A stretch of DNA of 59,374 nucleotides from Paenibacillus sp. Soil522 (lineage in GTDB: Bacteria; Bacillota; Bacilli; Paenibacillales; Paenibacillaceae), in NCBI RefSeq assembly GCF_001428245.1, contig NZ_LMRV01000047.1, positions 1 through 59,374 on the forward strand, written 5' to 3'. Shown here piece after piece: positions 1-10,486 of this stretch (position 1 is the stretch's first letter; each line of letters starts with the position of its first letter). The notes below the pieces were generated by a model, which saw nothing but the letters and a program-made list of their open reading frames with translations, was not told the DNA's origin and did not search any database. Position numbers and translations under genes: made by a program.

Positions 1-5
1 AAAAA

Positions 6-36
6 AGATGACCCCCGACGAATTCAGAGGTCATCT
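6..36 (-). terminator. Rho-independent terminator after the MDR oxidoreductase gene
   Basis: An 8-bp perfect stem (6-13 with 29-36) is followed on the minus strand by a run of at least six T at the window edge. It lies about 100 bases downstream of the oxidoreductase stop codon, so it probably ends that transcript. The 3' untranslated region of about 100 bases shows nothing else I recognise. Confidence 0.7.
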
Positions 37-138
37 CCTTGCTAGTTAAGCCTAGGGCTGTTTGTTATAAACCGTCCACAAATAGGGTCACAGTTCAGAA
101 CCCAAGCGTTAGCGGTTTTATTTGTTATGGAGCCTAAG

Positions 139-1065
139 TTAGATTTTATGATCATGCTCCACCGTGATGACAACATTTCCCTTTTTGCGCCCTTTTTCTA
201 CATATCCGTGAGCCTCGCGAATTTGTTCCAGCAGATAGCGTCTATCGATGACCGATTTTATCTTACCCGTTTCAATAAGCTCTTTGAGGAAAATTAAATC
301 TTCAATACGTACCTTTGCGATCCCCTGCCCATCAACTGTCACGTATTTCCCGTTCGGAGCTAATGCTTTCTTGCAATTCGATTTTGAGTTTTTCCCAACT
401 GCATCAAAGATGATATCAAACTGATCTCCACTTTTCGTAAAATCCTCCTTCGTGTAATCTATTACCTTATCGGCTCCCAGAGATTTCACCAATTCCAAAT
501 TTGCGGAACTGCATACCCCGGTTACTTCTGCCCCAAAATATTTGGCAAGCTGCACCGCGGAAGTGCCTACCGCACCTGAAGCTCCAAAGATAAGAACTTT
601 TTGTCCTTTCCGGATATTTCCTTTCCTAAGAAAATGCAATGCTGTCGTCCCCCCAAAAAGAACGGCAGCGGCTTCCTCATAGGTCACATTGGTCGGCTTT
701 ATGGCCAACATTCCATCTTCAGGCAAACATGAGTACTCGGCATAACCCCCGAATCCCATCCCGGTTAATGCAAAAACCCGGTCACCTTTCTTAAATCTTT
801 TCACATTTTTACCTATTTGTTCGATTTCTCCAGCTAATTCCACGCCCAGTATAGGCTTTCTTGGTTTTCTGAGGCCTAAAAATATTCGCATGGGGAGCCA
901 GTATAAGATAGGACTGTTGAAACTTCGAACTCTACAATCCCCTGATGTTACTGTTGTCGCATGAACCTTTACCAGTACTTCATTGTCCTTGGGAGTTGGC
1001 TTATCTACCTCTGCCAGCTGAAGAACATCCGGTGATCCGTATTTTGTGCATACAATCGCTTTCAT
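139..1065 (-). CDS. NAD(P)-dependent MDR-family oxidoreductase (quinone reductase / zinc-independent alcohol dehydrogenase type)
   Basis: The 308-residue protein has the medium-chain dehydrogenase/reductase layout: a GroES-like N-terminal half and a Rossmann half with the nucleotide-binding motif [15 protein letters not shown] at about residues 147-161. The paired zinc-binding cysteine/histidine pattern of classical alcohol dehydrogenases is not visible, so a zinc-free quinone-oxidoreductase-like enzyme using NADPH is likely. I chose the ATG at 1065 because GGAGG lies 6 bases upstream; the reading frame extends five codons further without a good ribosome binding site. The gene stands alone, downstream of a LuxR-type regulator and followed by a terminator. 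The natural substrate cannot be told from sequence. Confidence 0.88.
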   Translation of the reverse strand: MKAIVCTKYGSPDVLQLAEVDKPTPKDNEVLVKVHATTVTSGDCRVRSFNSPILYWLPMRIFLGLRKPRKPILGVELAGEIEQIGKNVKRFKKGDRVFALTGMGFGGYAEYSCLPEDGMLAIKPTNVTYEEAAAVLFGGTTALHFLRKGNIRKGQKVLIFGASGAVGTSAVQLAKYFGAEVTGVCSSANLELVKSLGADKVIDYTKEDFTKSGDQFDIIFDAVGKNSKSNCKKALAPNGKYVTVDGQGIAKVRIEDLIFLKELIETGKIKSVIDRRYLLEQIREAHGYVEKGRKKGNVVITVEHDHKI

Positions 1066-1179
1066 GGGATTCCTCCACACTCAATTTGCAATAAGTATAT
1101 CTGCAGCACGGTATTGGCATATAGATACTAAAGTATGGTTTTGGAAAATGTTGTAGTTGTTAATCGGGTAAATCTCACC

Positions 1180-3855
1180 TCACAACAGATCCAACTTGCG
1201 GGCACGTGCTACTGCTTCGGTGCGCCGTTTTACCTGCAGTTTGTCAAAGATAATCTGGTTATGCCCTTTAACCGTACTGAGCGCGAGGAAAAGTCGCTCG
1301 CTAATCTCACGATTCGAGAGTCCTTGAGCTATGAGGTGCAGTACTTCCAGTTCCCGCTCGCTCAGTGACTCGATAAGGGGCTTGGCAGGCTGGGCTAGGC
1401 GCTGATCAGATTTGACTTCACTTTTCTGTTCCCCGGCTTCATATTCAGCCAGCAGCTTACCTAGATAGTTCGGCATCATTTCATGAGCAGCTGCTTCTCT
1501 CATCAACATACGCATCGGAATACCTCCGTCGATAAAAATCCGGATGAAGCCGCCGGGCTCGGCAATCGTCAAAGCGTCTACAAGCAGCTGCACGGCTTTG
1601 AACTTTTCACCATGCGCATGCAGAGCAACCGCTTGCACAACCATTATCTTGAGCCGTTCATCCTTTAGGCCCTTTGCCTCCGCCTGCACACGCAATGGCG
1701 TAAGCACCGCCAGTGCTGCGGTCGAGTCTCCCTGCGCCAGATGCACCCGAGCTTGGCTGAAGTGACGCTCGTGCTTCTGCGCCAAATGAGCGGCTGCCGC
1801 CAAATTGCCCTGGTAAAGCAAAGCAAGTACAAGTGCGTCAGCAATATGGGGCATCTGATTCACGAAATTATGCTGGCGAGCGACATGGTCAGCCTTTGTT
1901 AAAATAGCGGCCGCGCCGCTCACCTCTCCCCGCGCAAGCTTCAGCCTTGCGAGAAGCACCTCACCTGCAACGACTCTGTCCGTATGTTCAAACTGCTTCG
2001 CCAGTTGGACCGTCTGTTGACCGTGCTGCATAGCGGCATCCAAATCGTTCCATTCATAAAATATACGGGCTAAGCCTAGGTGTGCTTCGCAAGCAACCGG
2101 CAGCGGCGGATTACCTGCCATATTAAGAACAAGCCGATAAGTCTCAGCCGCCGCATAAAGCTGGTTTTCTGCTTCCTGTATGTTCCCTAGGCCGAGTGTA
2201 GCCAAAATGGTGATCATGACATGCCCGATCATCTGACTGACCGATAACGCTTCGGCATAGGCCTTACTGGCCGCGGCACGATCCCCCTGGAGCTGGTAAG
2301 CATATCCCAGTGTCCAGACAGTGGCTGTACGGACAGGCAGGTTGTCTGGGTGCAAATATTCCAGAGCACGACGCGACTCGGCAATAATGGTATCTGCCTG
2401 ATGCTTGCTGACAGCCAGCGTAGCGCGAATGGCGGCAATATGTCCGATAAGATCATGGGTCTTATCGTCTTGCCCGGCACCTTGCAGGGCTTTTTCAGCA
2501 GCTTGCAGTTTCAGTTCAACACCGGTCATTTGGCCCGCCATCAGCAATGCAGAAGCATACATCACCCATAACGCGGGTCTTGCATCCAGTTCCTCGATTG
2601 GCATTGAAGCCAGCCAACTCATTACAGGGGCCACTGCACCACGAAAGAGCAAGGGCATCCCCTCTCCCTCCATCAGGCGAGCGGCGCGCTGGATATCATT
2701 GGCGGCAGCGGCATGGTGAAAAGCTTCAATCGCAAGGCTATTGTCTTCATACCATATGCTGGCACGTATATGTAATTCAGCCACGACCCTCACATCATCC
2801 CCTTTATTCGAGATGATGCTCTGGTGCAGCCGTTTTCGCAGCAAATCAGCAAAGAGATGGTGATAACGGTACCAACGCCGCTCGTTGTCCAGCGGGACGA
2901 TGAATAGGTTGGCGTGTTCGAGATATTCCAAGGTTTCTTGTCCGGAAGCAGAGGGGGCGAGGTGTTCCAAGGCTCCCCTGCGAAGAACGGCATCGCAAAG
3001 AGGACCGCACAACCGGTCGAGGATTGATGTGCTTAACAAGAAAGTCTGAATGCTCTCGGATTGCTGCTGCAGCACTTCTTCAACCAGATAGTCAACTACG
3101 AAATGATGGCTGCCTGTGAAAGATTGGATGAAGCTGGAAACGTCTTTATGTCCCTTCATAGAGAGCGCAGCTAATTGCAGGCCGGCAATCCAGCCTTCTG
3201 TGCGGGATTCAAGCAGGGCGATGTTTTCCGATGAAAGGTTTAGCCCCATCACCTGGCCCAGAAATTCGGCCGCTTCGGGGGAGGTAAAGCGCAAGTCTGT
3301 GGCGCGCACTTCAGTCAATTGGTCCCTGACACGTAACTGTGCCAAAGGTAGACGTGGATCCTCGCGGGTGGCGATGACCAGATGCATCTGTGGCGGCATG
3401 TGCTCAAGTAGAAAGGCGATGGCATTGTCAATCGGTCTGGCATCAATAACGTGGTAATCGTCAAGGACGAGTACGAATTTGTCCGGAATGGCGGTGATTT
3501 CATTGAGCAAGGCCGTTATAATCGTTTCGGTTGGCGGCGGCTGAGGGGATTGGAGCAAAGCAAATACGCCATCTCCAATATTCGCCGCAATCGTCTGCAA
3601 AGCAGCGAAGAGATATGTCAGAAAGCGTGCAGGATCGTTATCTCCCTCTTCCAGTGACAGCCAGGCGGCTGGTTGCGAGCAACCGGCAAGCCATTCGCTG
3701 ACAAGCGTCGTTTTACCACAGCCGGCGGAAGCAGAAATGAGGGTCAGCTTGCCTTGCGTACCTTCGTTCAGACACTCGATCAGGCGGGGGCGGAGGACAA
3801 CTTTAGACCGGGGCGGGGGGATACATAGTTTAGTGGATAAAATTGGTGTAGACAT
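1180..3855 (-). CDS. LuxR-family ATP-dependent regulator of the MalT (LAL) type
   Basis: The protein has 891 residues. It begins with a STAND-type ATPase domain carrying Walker A SASAGCGKTT at residues 41-50 and a Walker B-like FVLVLDDYHVID at about 126-137. An alpha-helical TPR-like MalT middle follows, and the last 65 residues form a GerE/LuxR helix-turn-helix starting near LSERELEVLHLIAQG. Family knowledge: LAL proteins bind ATP and an inducer (often a sugar), multimerise and activate transcription. The ATG at 3855 is preferred over a GTG three codons upstream, although the ribosome binding site is poor. It lies between the oxidoreductase and the giant lyase-like gene on the same strand, so either could be a target; that link is inference. 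Confidence 0.9.
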   Translation of the reverse strand: MSTPILSTKLCIPPPRSKVVLRPRLIECLNEGTQGKLTLISASAGCGKTTLVSEWLAGCSQPAAWLSLEEGDNDPARFLTYLFAALQTIAANIGDGVFALLQSPQPPPTETIITALLNEITAIPDKFVLVLDDYHVIDARPIDNAIAFLLEHMPPQMHLVIATREDPRLPLAQLRVRDQLTEVRATDLRFTSPEAAEFLGQVMGLNLSSENIALLESRTEGWIAGLQLAALSMKGHKDVSSFIQSFTGSHHFVVDYLVEEVLQQQSESIQTFLLSTSILDRLCGPLCDAVLRRGALEHLAPSASGQETLEYLEHANLFIVPLDNERRWYRYHHLFADLLRKRLHQSIISNKGDDVRVVAELHIRASIWYEDNSLAIEAFHHAAAANDIQRAARLMEGEGMPLLFRGAVAPVMSWLASMPIEELDARPALWVMYASALLMAGQMTGVELKLQAAEKALQGAGQDDKTHDLIGHIAAIRATLAVSKHQADTIIAESRRALEYLHPDNLPVRTATVWTLGYAYQLQGDRAAASKAYAEALSVSQMIGHVMITILATLGLGNIQEAENQLYAAAETYRLVLNMAGNPPLPVACEAHLGLARIFYEWNDLDAAMQHGQQTVQLAKQFEHTDRVVAGEVLLARLKLARGEVSGAAAILTKADHVARQHNFVNQMPHIADALVLALLYQGNLAAAAHLAQKHERHFSQARVHLAQGDSTAALAVLTPLRVQAEAKGLKDERLKIMVVQAVALHAHGEKFKAVQLLVDALTIAEPGGFIRIFIDGGIPMRMLMREAAAHEMMPNYLGKLLAEYEAGEQKSEVKSDQRLAQPAKPLIESLSERELEVLHLIAQGLSNREISERLFLALSTVKGHNQIIFDKLQVKRRTEAVARARKLDLL

Positions 3856-4025
3856 AATAACCACCGTTCTACGCCGTCAATTGCAGCGGTTTAATACGTA
3901 CTATTCATATTATGTTCGACAGTTTAACTGTATTTCCCTTTTGTGTCCCATGTTCGAACCTACACATCAATAGCCGACCGGAAAGCATTCCCTCGCTGTA
4001 CAACCCACGCTTTAGATATAACAGA
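3856..4025. other. Intergenic region upstream of the LAL regulator
   Basis: About 170 AT-rich bases lie between the LAL regulator start and the hairpin that follows the giant secreted protein gene. It must hold the regulator's promoter on the minus strand. I see no clear sigma-A box pair, RNA structure or open frame worth calling. Confidence 0.4.
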
Positions 4026-4049
4026 GAGGAAGGCACAATGACCTTCCTC
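4026..4049 (-). terminator. Hairpin downstream of the giant secreted protein gene
   Basis: A perfect 8-bp stem (gaggaagg at 4026-4033, ccttcctc at 4042-4049) with an 8-base loop begins about 20 bases after the stop codon. No U run follows on the minus strand, so termination efficiency is doubtful; it may instead protect the mRNA 3' end. Confidence 0.5.
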
Positions 4050-4070
4050 CCTTATCCTGGTGATATTTAG

Positions 4071-7000
4071 TTATTGTTCGGCTAGATCATGAGGCACTGT
4101 GACGGTTACAGAAATTGCCGTTTTGTTGCCCGCTTTGTCAGTTACCGTGTACGTAATGGTATAGATGCGTGCTTTTTCCGCACGCAAGGTGAATGAAGTG
4201 TCGGCGGTACCGAAATCAGCCTCAATATCGCCTAGACCGCTATCTGGTTGATCGCTCGTAATGGACGTTAAAACCACAGAATCAACGCCCGACTCATCAT
4301 CGTTCGAATTCAGCACGGCATTAACGGTCACCATTTTGTGATTTCCCGGCCAAATTGACGTTTGATCCAATTGGACATATTGCTCCGGCGCCGTCTTGTC
4401 AACCTTAAATTCAACGGTTTTGATTTGTTCTACATTGCCTACCAGATCCGTGCTGCGGAAATTGACGGTATACACCCCATCACCAAAGGCTGGGATGGAA
4501 CCCGCGTAAGCAATCCAGGACCCGTTGTTTACCTGATATTCGGTCATTCCCACACCGGATAAGTCATATGCAGACAGGCTTACCGTTACATCCGACGTAT
4601 ACCAGCCGTTGCTGCCGTTAGGCGCTGCCGGATTTAAAGTTGCGGCTGTAACAGGCTCAATCTTATCGATATTGCTTACAGCATAGCTGCTGACATTCGA
4701 TACGTTGCCTGCGTCATCCGTGCTTCGCGCATTCACCGTGTTGTTTTCGGAAACAACCACAGGTGCGGTGTATGCTGTCCATGCGCCGCTGTCGCCTACT
4801 TTGTACTCCTTCACCGCCGCGTCCTCCGGATAGCTGATTGTTAAGGTGACAACTTGATTGGTTGGAACTATAGTGTCGGCCGACAACGCTGGGTCCGCCG
4901 GCGCTGTCTTATCGATATTGCTGAGCGTGTAGCTCGTCACAATCGCCACGTTGCCCGCAGCATCCGTGCTCCGCGCATACACCGTGCCATTGGCCGATAC
5001 GACCACAGGAGAGGTGTACGCTGTCCATGCGCCGCTGTCGCCTACTTTGTATTCCTTCACCAACGCGTCGACCGGATAACTGATCGTAATAGTGACATCC
5101 TGATTAGTCGGCGCTGTGATGTCTGCAACGAAGGTTGCACCCTCAATCGTCTTGTCAATGTTCACTGTAACCGTATGCTGCTGTTCCACATTCCCAGCCC
5201 AGTCCACGCTCCAATAGACGATCGAATGCGTTCCCTCGGCTGTCAACGTAACCGTGTTCCCGGTTTGCTGCGCGCCGCCGTCAACTTTGTAATAGGTAAC
5301 TGCCACACCGGAGCTTTCATCAGCAGCGTTGAAGCTGACCGTCGTATCCTGATTAACCCAACCCTGCGGCGCATTATCGGTTGTAACCGGAGACGTCACG
5401 TCTGCCGCTTTCACTACCCCATGCAGTCTCAGTTCAGCCATATTTCCATACCACGTACTCCAATTCCAAACACGGATATAACGGTACGGTACTTTACTGC
5501 TGACCGAGAGGCTTTGCCAATCTCCTGAAGCTACAGCTGCTGTTGTCAGATCCGTCCAGGTCGTATTATCGTTGGAGCCTTGGATCACAGTGTTCTTAAT
5601 TCTGCCAAGCAGATTGCTTTCTTGTCTTCCAATCAGCTCTACACTCGAAAGAGTAGCTTGATTGCCTTGCTTAAAGTCAAAGGTAATATAGCTTCCCGTT
5701 CCAGTGCCGTTCAAACGGTAATCAGTTATTGAACCTAAATTACTGTCAAACAGACTATTCGTGATTGACAAGGTTGTTGCTGCAGTTCTTCCTGAAGTGG
5801 AATCAATGAGATTGGCGATGCTTGTTACATTGCTAATCAAATCCGATTCATCGACAAGATACAGCTTGGAGCCGTCTGTTGTCGATGCCGCCGGGTATCC
5901 ATCCACTCCGCTTTGCGTCCTGTAATTAACGGCGAACGTTACGTTGCCTGCCGCTGCGCCTTGATTCAAGGTCGCCTCTGCTGTCCAGTTGATGTTATCG
6001 GCCGAACTAACCGTTGCATCCTGACCTTGAATCTTGACCTGTACGTTATTGATCACTTCTTTGGCTTTGAAGGTCAGTTTTACTGTATTGCCTGGCACAA
6101 TCCTCGTTTTAAGGCTCTGAGCCGAGCTGATCGAAACCGTCTCGATTTTGTTCGTGGCTTCAACAGAGCCATACAACCGTAATTCCGCCATATTCCCATA
6201 CCAGTTGTTTTCATTATAAATACGGATATAACGGTATGGTACAGTGCTGCCAATGCTTAAGGTCTGCCAATCCATCGTCTTTCCTGCTGCTGTGGAAATG
6301 GTCGTCCAGTTCGTATTATCGTTGGAGCCTTGCACCACCGCACCGTTGATTCGGGCATAATTGCTATCTTGCCTTGAAAGCACCTCTGCCTTCGACAGCG
6401 TGACGAGATTGCCTTCTTTAAAGTCAAACGTAATGTATCCGCCATATCCGCTGCCATTTACACGGAAATCGGTAATTGTACCTGTATTGCTATCAAATAA
6501 ATTACCTGCCGTTGCCAAGAGATCTGCCGGATTTCTTCCGCTGGAATCACTTAAAGTAGTGATGGCCAGCACATCTTTAATCAACCCTGTCTCGTCGGTA
6601 ATGTACAGCGATGAGCTGTCGGTTGTCGTCGTTTTTTCCGGTCCGTCGATTCCGGCTGCCGTTTTGTAATTGATGCTGAAGGTCACTGGGCCTGGACTTA
6701 CGCTATTGCCCATCACGGCCTCTGCTGTCCAGTTGATATTGTCAGCCGTGGACACCGTTGCAGCTTGGCCATGAATATTGACATTCAAATTATTAATCAT
6801 TTCGGTGGACTTGAAGGACAATTTGACCGTATTGCCCGGAATAATTCGTTTTTGGATGCTTTGTGCCGAGCTCATGGAAACCGAATCGAGCTTGGACATG
6901 ATTTTAACATCGCCATACAAGCGTAATTCAGCCATATTTCCATACCAGTTGTTACCATTTGTTATGCGGATATAACGATAAGGATTGGTACTGTTAATCG

Positions 7001-10000
7001 TAAGCGTCTGCCATTCCGTTGTATTCCATGCTGCACCCGAGATGGTTGTCCAAGTCTCGTTGTCGTTGGAGCCTTGCACCACTGTGCCATTTATTCTGCC
7101 AGAGAAACCATCTTGCCTTGCAATCACTTCCACCTTAGAAAGTCTGGCCTCGCCGCCTTCTTTAAAGTCGAAGGTAAGGTATGCTCCATAACCGCTGCCA
7201 TTTAGACGGAAATCCGTAACGGAACCTAAATTGTTATCAAACAATAGGCCTGCCGTTGCCAGGAGATCTGCCGGATTTCTTCCGCTGGAATCGCTTAAGT
7301 TCGCGATCTCAAGCAGATTGGACACATAACCTGTCTGATCGGAAATAAATAAATTAGAGCCATCCGTTGTAAAGATGGTTTCCGCCGCATCGACTCCCGC
7401 TGCCGTTTTGTAATTAAGCTTGAATTTGACTGTACCTGCTTGCACGCTTGGAGCTACAACCAGCGTTGCTGTCCAGTTCAGATTGTCAGCCGTAGAAATC
7501 GTTGCAGCTTGGCCTTGAATTGTGGCTGCTACATCTTGAATCTGTTCAGTTGACTTGAAGGACAATTTGATTGTATCTCCCGGAACGATTCGATTTTTCA
7601 AGCTTTGATCCGAGCTGATGGAAACGGACACCAGTTTGTTTACCGTCTCATCGCGCTGACCAAAGATTCTAAACTCAGCGATTTCCAGCATGCTACTCGA
7701 CGGCTGAATCATTTGCATTTTCAAGAAGCGGAATTGCTGATTTTTGAGTCCTTCTTCGACCTCAAGTCTCTGCATTTCTTCCGTAACCGTCGTTAGGCCA
7801 GGTGTTAACCTTGTCCAATTTTCTTTATCATTGGATCCGAACATGGCAACGCCGCCTACACGTTCCGGAAAGCTGGCTCTTACCTGAAGCTCGAAGGCAT
7901 TTGCCGAAATTTTGTAGCTTGGCCCAAAATCCATGTAATGTGTCCGATCTTGTGCTCTAAAAAAGCCTACAAAGCTGTCATTCGTACCGTCCAACCAGTT
8001 GGGAACGTCATTGCCCATGGTTGAACTAACAAACATATTCGTATAATTAACGCTTCCGTCATTCATCAAAGGCGTCAATTTTTGAAGACCTTGAACCGCA
8101 CTATTCAAGTCAAATAGTTTCTGATAGAAAACCTCATCCGATGCACTAGCGATTTGATTCATTACGTCAGCATACACATTTTGATAGTGTTCAAGCGTTG
8201 ACGTAATATAAAGTGTGTTTGCATCATAAGGTGCAATTACTGCGTTAACTGCAGATTGACGATCGTTTGCTACGACTATAGTAACGTCCCTGGTCGTAAC
8301 CGAAGTGCCGTCTGACGCACTTACGACAAAGGAATACGTTCCCGCTTGTGTTGGAAGCCAGGAAAATGCCCCGGTGGTCACATCGAACGCTGCACCCGTA
8401 GGTAAATGATCCGCCTGATAGGCAACTACATCCGTTGCACCTGCATCTGTTGCTGAAAATTCGAAATTGACCGTTGCCGCAGACCCGACATAGGTAAATA
8501 AATTTAAGTCTTCACTGCCTGCTGTAAATGCTGGAGGCGTCAGCTGTACTCCAGCTTTTAAATTAACGTGGTCAATATCAACTGTAGTGCCGGCTCCTTT
8601 TACATTGAAATAAACGAGGTCGCCGAACCCTTGGAAATTATTGAACGCATAGCTGATATATCTCCATTGCCCCTTCGTATCCGGCAGCGTCACGGTATCG
8701 CCAAACACTTCCATTTTCGCTACGCCATTGGTCCGAATCTTGAATGCAATGGTTCTCTCGCCGCTGCCGGCACCAACATATGCAATTCTGCTTCCCTCTT
8801 CCGTTGCCGTAATCTGGACGAAAGCAGTATCTCCCTCTTGTATTGTGGTCGAATTACTGTCAAGCTTCGTGTACCTGTCTTCTATTTCTCTCAAATCTGG
8901 ATTTGTTATCGCCTTCGGAATATTCTGTGTACCCTCGGCCTCCGCTTCTTTAGGAATATAAAGCCAATAATCCCCGCCTCCATCCGGCGACTCCCAGAAG
9001 AAAGGCAGTCTCTTGGCAAACATCTCGGTAAAGTATGGAGCTTCTGCCTCCATATTTATTCCTGCCGTATATTTATAGTAATAGTAAAGGTCATACACAT
9101 TGCCGCCAATTCTTCCCCTATAACCGCCAGCCAGATGTTTATAAATGATGGTTGGACTTCCATTTACATCTGTATGTGCCGCAACTGGTATCCATGGTGT
9201 ATAGTAACCAATCATGTACCGGCCAAAAAAGTCGGCAGCCTTTAAGATTCGATTATCCAGAAATTCGTAGGGGCCAACAGCATTCGGCGCTGTAGAAATA
9301 GTCCCTTCCACCGGATCTACCTTTGTTCCTTGGGCAAGCAATAAACGCGATAAAATTTCCATATTGGTTACGTCTCCGGCGCCATGCGCCTGATCCCTAC
9401 CCATTTCGACATGCTGAACGACTGGAGGATTTACCGGCTCTCCTGTTACGATATTGGTATCTACCAATCTGAACAATTGTTTAATAGATCCATTCTGACC
9501 TTGGTCAACAGCTGTCTCGTTAACAGTAAACCACTCTACTCCCTCAGCATACCTTTCACTGTTGCCAGTAAAGATATAACCTGACATAGCTCCAATCAAC
9601 GGATAAAGATGCTGATTCATAAAGCGGTAATTCGTATGCTGGAAGGTTTCGATTACTGGAGTGATCAGATTTGTCGTAAAATCGGTTGTATCTTGAACTG
9701 TCCACTCCAGTTCTGGTGTTTGAGTGCCTGTATACCGTAAGATTTCCGCAGCGGTAACCATCCGGTTGAGCGGGATTCCCGTGTGAATATGCGCATCATT
9801 AAAATACGCGTATTTCGTAGGATCCATATGCGACCAAATTCGGATAATACGCATTGCATTTGCCCGATAAGCCTCATCACCCATTACATAATACATAATG
9901 GCTTGGGTATAAGCCTTCAAACCGTCTTGTATAAATCTCTGATTAAAGCTCTGGCTATTAAAAGCATCAATGCCTGGTGTCGTTGGACCGGCGCCTTGAT

Positions 10001-10322
10001 TGCTTGATCCGACGGTCTTTGAAGCGGTTGAAGAGTAGAGCATTTGATTAAAATAAGTATTCCAAGGTTCTTTTTGCGCCCGTACCTGTGTCCTCATATT
10101 TTCAAGAATATCCTTGGTAAGTCCGATACCAGGATGTTTGAAACCGCTTGCATCGATGGTCTCATTAATTGTTGGTTGGTAATCCGTAAAAATCGATTGT
10201 TCCGCTGCAGATACTTCCGCCGGAAAAGGCAGGATCGTTGCCAACAAACTTATGGATACAACTATGGACAAAAAACGCTTATTAAACCTATTTCCAAAAT
10301 TAAGCCCTTTCAGAAACTTCAT
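4071..10322 (-). CDS. Giant secreted alginate-lyase-family protein with discoidin and Ig-like modules
   Basis: A 2083-residue exported protein. The ATG at 10322 has a GGGGGAG site upstream and opens a signal peptide (basic start, hydrophobic core, VSA-A cleavage near residue 40). Residues about 60-460 resemble the alpha-barrel alginate lyase superfamily, including NDAHIHTGIPLNRM near 175-188. Next come a carbohydrate-binding-like beta domain (480-590), an Ig-like domain (600-685), a short helical stretch, a divergent discoidin domain (756-890), then three homologous modules of about 247 residues (894-1140, 1143-1388, 1391-1638), each an Ig-like strand region plus an F5/8-type domain ending in NMAELRL. 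The C-terminus has Ig-like domains and two 82-residue chitobiase-C-like repeats. No LPXTG or SLH anchor is seen, so release or non-covalent wall binding is likely. The substrate, a uronic-acid or other acidic polysaccharide, is inference. Confidence 0.8.
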   Translation of the reverse strand: MKFLKGLNFGNRFNKRFLSIVVSISLLATILPFPAEVSAAEQSIFTDYQPTINETIDASGFKHPGIGLTKDILENMRTQVRAQKEPWNTYFNQMLYSSTASKTVGSSNQGAGPTTPGIDAFNSQSFNQRFIQDGLKAYTQAIMYYVMGDEAYRANAMRIIRIWSHMDPTKYAYFNDAHIHTGIPLNRMVTAAEILRYTGTQTPELEWTVQDTTDFTTNLITPVIETFQHTNYRFMNQHLYPLIGAMSGYIFTGNSERYAEGVEWFTVNETAVDQGQNGSIKQLFRLVDTNIVTGEPVNPPVVQHVEMGRDQAHGAGDVTNMEILSRLLLAQGTKVDPVEGTISTAPNAVGPYEFLDNRILKAADFFGRYMIGYYTPWIPVAAHTDVNGSPTIIYKHLAGGYRGRIGGNVYDLYYYYKYTAGINMEAEAPYFTEMFAKRLPFFWESPDGGGDYWLYIPKEAEAEGTQNIPKAITNPDLREIEDRYTKLDSNSTTIQEGDTAFVQITATEEGSRIAYVGAGSGERTIAFKIRTNGVAKMEVFGDTVTLPDTKGQWRYISYAFNNFQGFGDLVYFNVKGAGTTVDIDHVNLKAGVQLTPPAFTAGSEDLNLFTYVGSAATVNFEFSATDAGATDVVAYQADHLPTGAAFDVTTGAFSWLPTQAGTYSFVVSASDGTSVTTRDVTIVVANDRQSAVNAVIAPYDANTLYITSTLEHYQNVYADVMNQIASASDEVFYQKLFDLNSAVQGLQKLTPLMNDGSVNYTNMFVSSTMGNDVPNWLDGTNDSFVGFFRAQDRTHYMDFGPSYKISANAFELQVRASFPERVGGVAMFGSNDKENWTRLTPGLTTVTEEMQRLEVEEGLKNQQFRFLKMQMIQPSSSMLEIAEFRIFGQRDETVNKLVSVSISSDQSLKNRIVPGDTIKLSFKSTEQIQDVAATIQGQAATISTADNLNWTATLVVAPSVQAGTVKFKLNYKTAAGVDAAETIFTTDGSNLFISDQTGYVSNLLEIANLSDSSGRNPADLLATAGLLFDNNLGSVTDFRLNGSGYGAYLTFDFKEGGEARLSKVEVIARQDGFSGRINGTVVQGSNDNETWTTISGAAWNTTEWQTLTINSTNPYRYIRITNGNNWYGNMAELRLYGDVKIMSKLDSVSMSSAQSIQKRIIPGNTVKLSFKSTEMINNLNVNIHGQAATVSTADNINWTAEAVMGNSVSPGPVTFSINYKTAAGIDGPEKTTTTDSSSLYITDETGLIKDVLAITTLSDSSGRNPADLLATAGNLFDSNTGTITDFRVNGSGYGGYITFDFKEGNLVTLSKAEVLSRQDSNYARINGAVVQGSNDNTNWTTISTAAGKTMDWQTLSIGSTVPYRYIRIYNENNWYGNMAELRLYGSVEATNKIETVSISSAQSLKTRIVPGNTVKLTFKAKEVINNVQVKIQGQDATVSSADNINWTAEATLNQGAAAGNVTFAVNYRTQSGVDGYPAASTTDGSKLYLVDESDLISNVTSIANLIDSTSGRTAATTLSITNSLFDSNLGSITDYRLNGTGTGSYITFDFKQGNQATLSSVELIGRQESNLLGRIKNTVIQGSNDNTTWTDLTTAAVASGDWQSLSVSSKVPYRYIRVWNWSTWYGNMAELRLHGVVKAADVTSPVTTDNAPQGWVNQDTTVSFNAADESSGVAVTYYKVDGGAQQTGNTVTLTAEGTHSIVYWSVDWAGNVEQQHTVTVNIDKTIEGATFVADITAPTNQDVTITISYPVDALVKEYKVGDSGAWTAYTSPVVVSANGTVYARSTDAAGNVAIVTSYTLSNIDKTAPADPALSADTIVPTNQVVTLTISYPEDAAVKEYKVGDSGAWTAYTAPVVVSENNTVNARSTDDAGNVSNVSSYAVSNIDKIEPVTAATLNPAAPNGSNGWYTSDVTVSLSAYDLSGVGMTEYQVNNGSWIAYAGSIPAFGDGVYTVNFRSTDLVGNVEQIKTVEFKVDKTAPEQYVQLDQTSIWPGNHKMVTVNAVLNSNDDESGVDSVVLTSITSDQPDSGLGDIEADFGTADTSFTLRAEKARIYTITYTVTDKAGNKTAISVTVTVPHDLAEQ
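4674..5160 (-). repeat. Two 246-bp direct repeats inside the giant protein gene
   Basis: Two neighbouring 82-codon units encode nearly the same Ig/chitobiase-C-like domain (shared KEYKVGDSGAWTAYT). A stretch of about 30 bases beginning at 4775 recurs at 5021, which gives a 246-bp period. The DNA identity suggests recent duplication or gene conversion. Confidence 0.8.
5409..7643 (-). repeat. Three tandem 744-bp repeats encoding Ig-plus-discoidin modules
   Basis: Three consecutive units (about 5409-6152, 6165-6896 and 6903-7643) encode homologous 247-residue modules. The period is exactly 744 bases where I measured it: the sequence beginning gatctgccggatttcttccg occurs at 6521 and 7265. Units one and two (closest to the N-terminus) are more alike; the third has drifted. 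These are likely ligand-binding modules and possible sites of copy-number change. Confidence 0.85.
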
Positions 10323-10486
10323 ATGTAATTCTCCCCCTAGATATAATGTGCTTACAACTACTTGCGGCCCCCCAAGATAGAAATAGTTCTTAAACAAATG
10401 CTCCGAAACTTTAATCACATCCACAAAATTTCCTCTTATACAACATCTAAGCATCTTTCAGTATTTTCAGAATTAACTCTATCATC

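Noticed and set aside
4854..5528. Open frame of 224 codons on the plus strand inside the giant secreted protein gene
   Set aside because: It is the mirror of repeat-rich coding sequence, has no ribosome binding site, and gives no recognisable protein. The same holds for the 225-codon frame at 8568-9245.
5409..7643. Regular repeats that might be read as a CRISPR or satellite array
   Set aside because: The period is 744 bases and the frame is preserved throughout; they are protein domain repeats.
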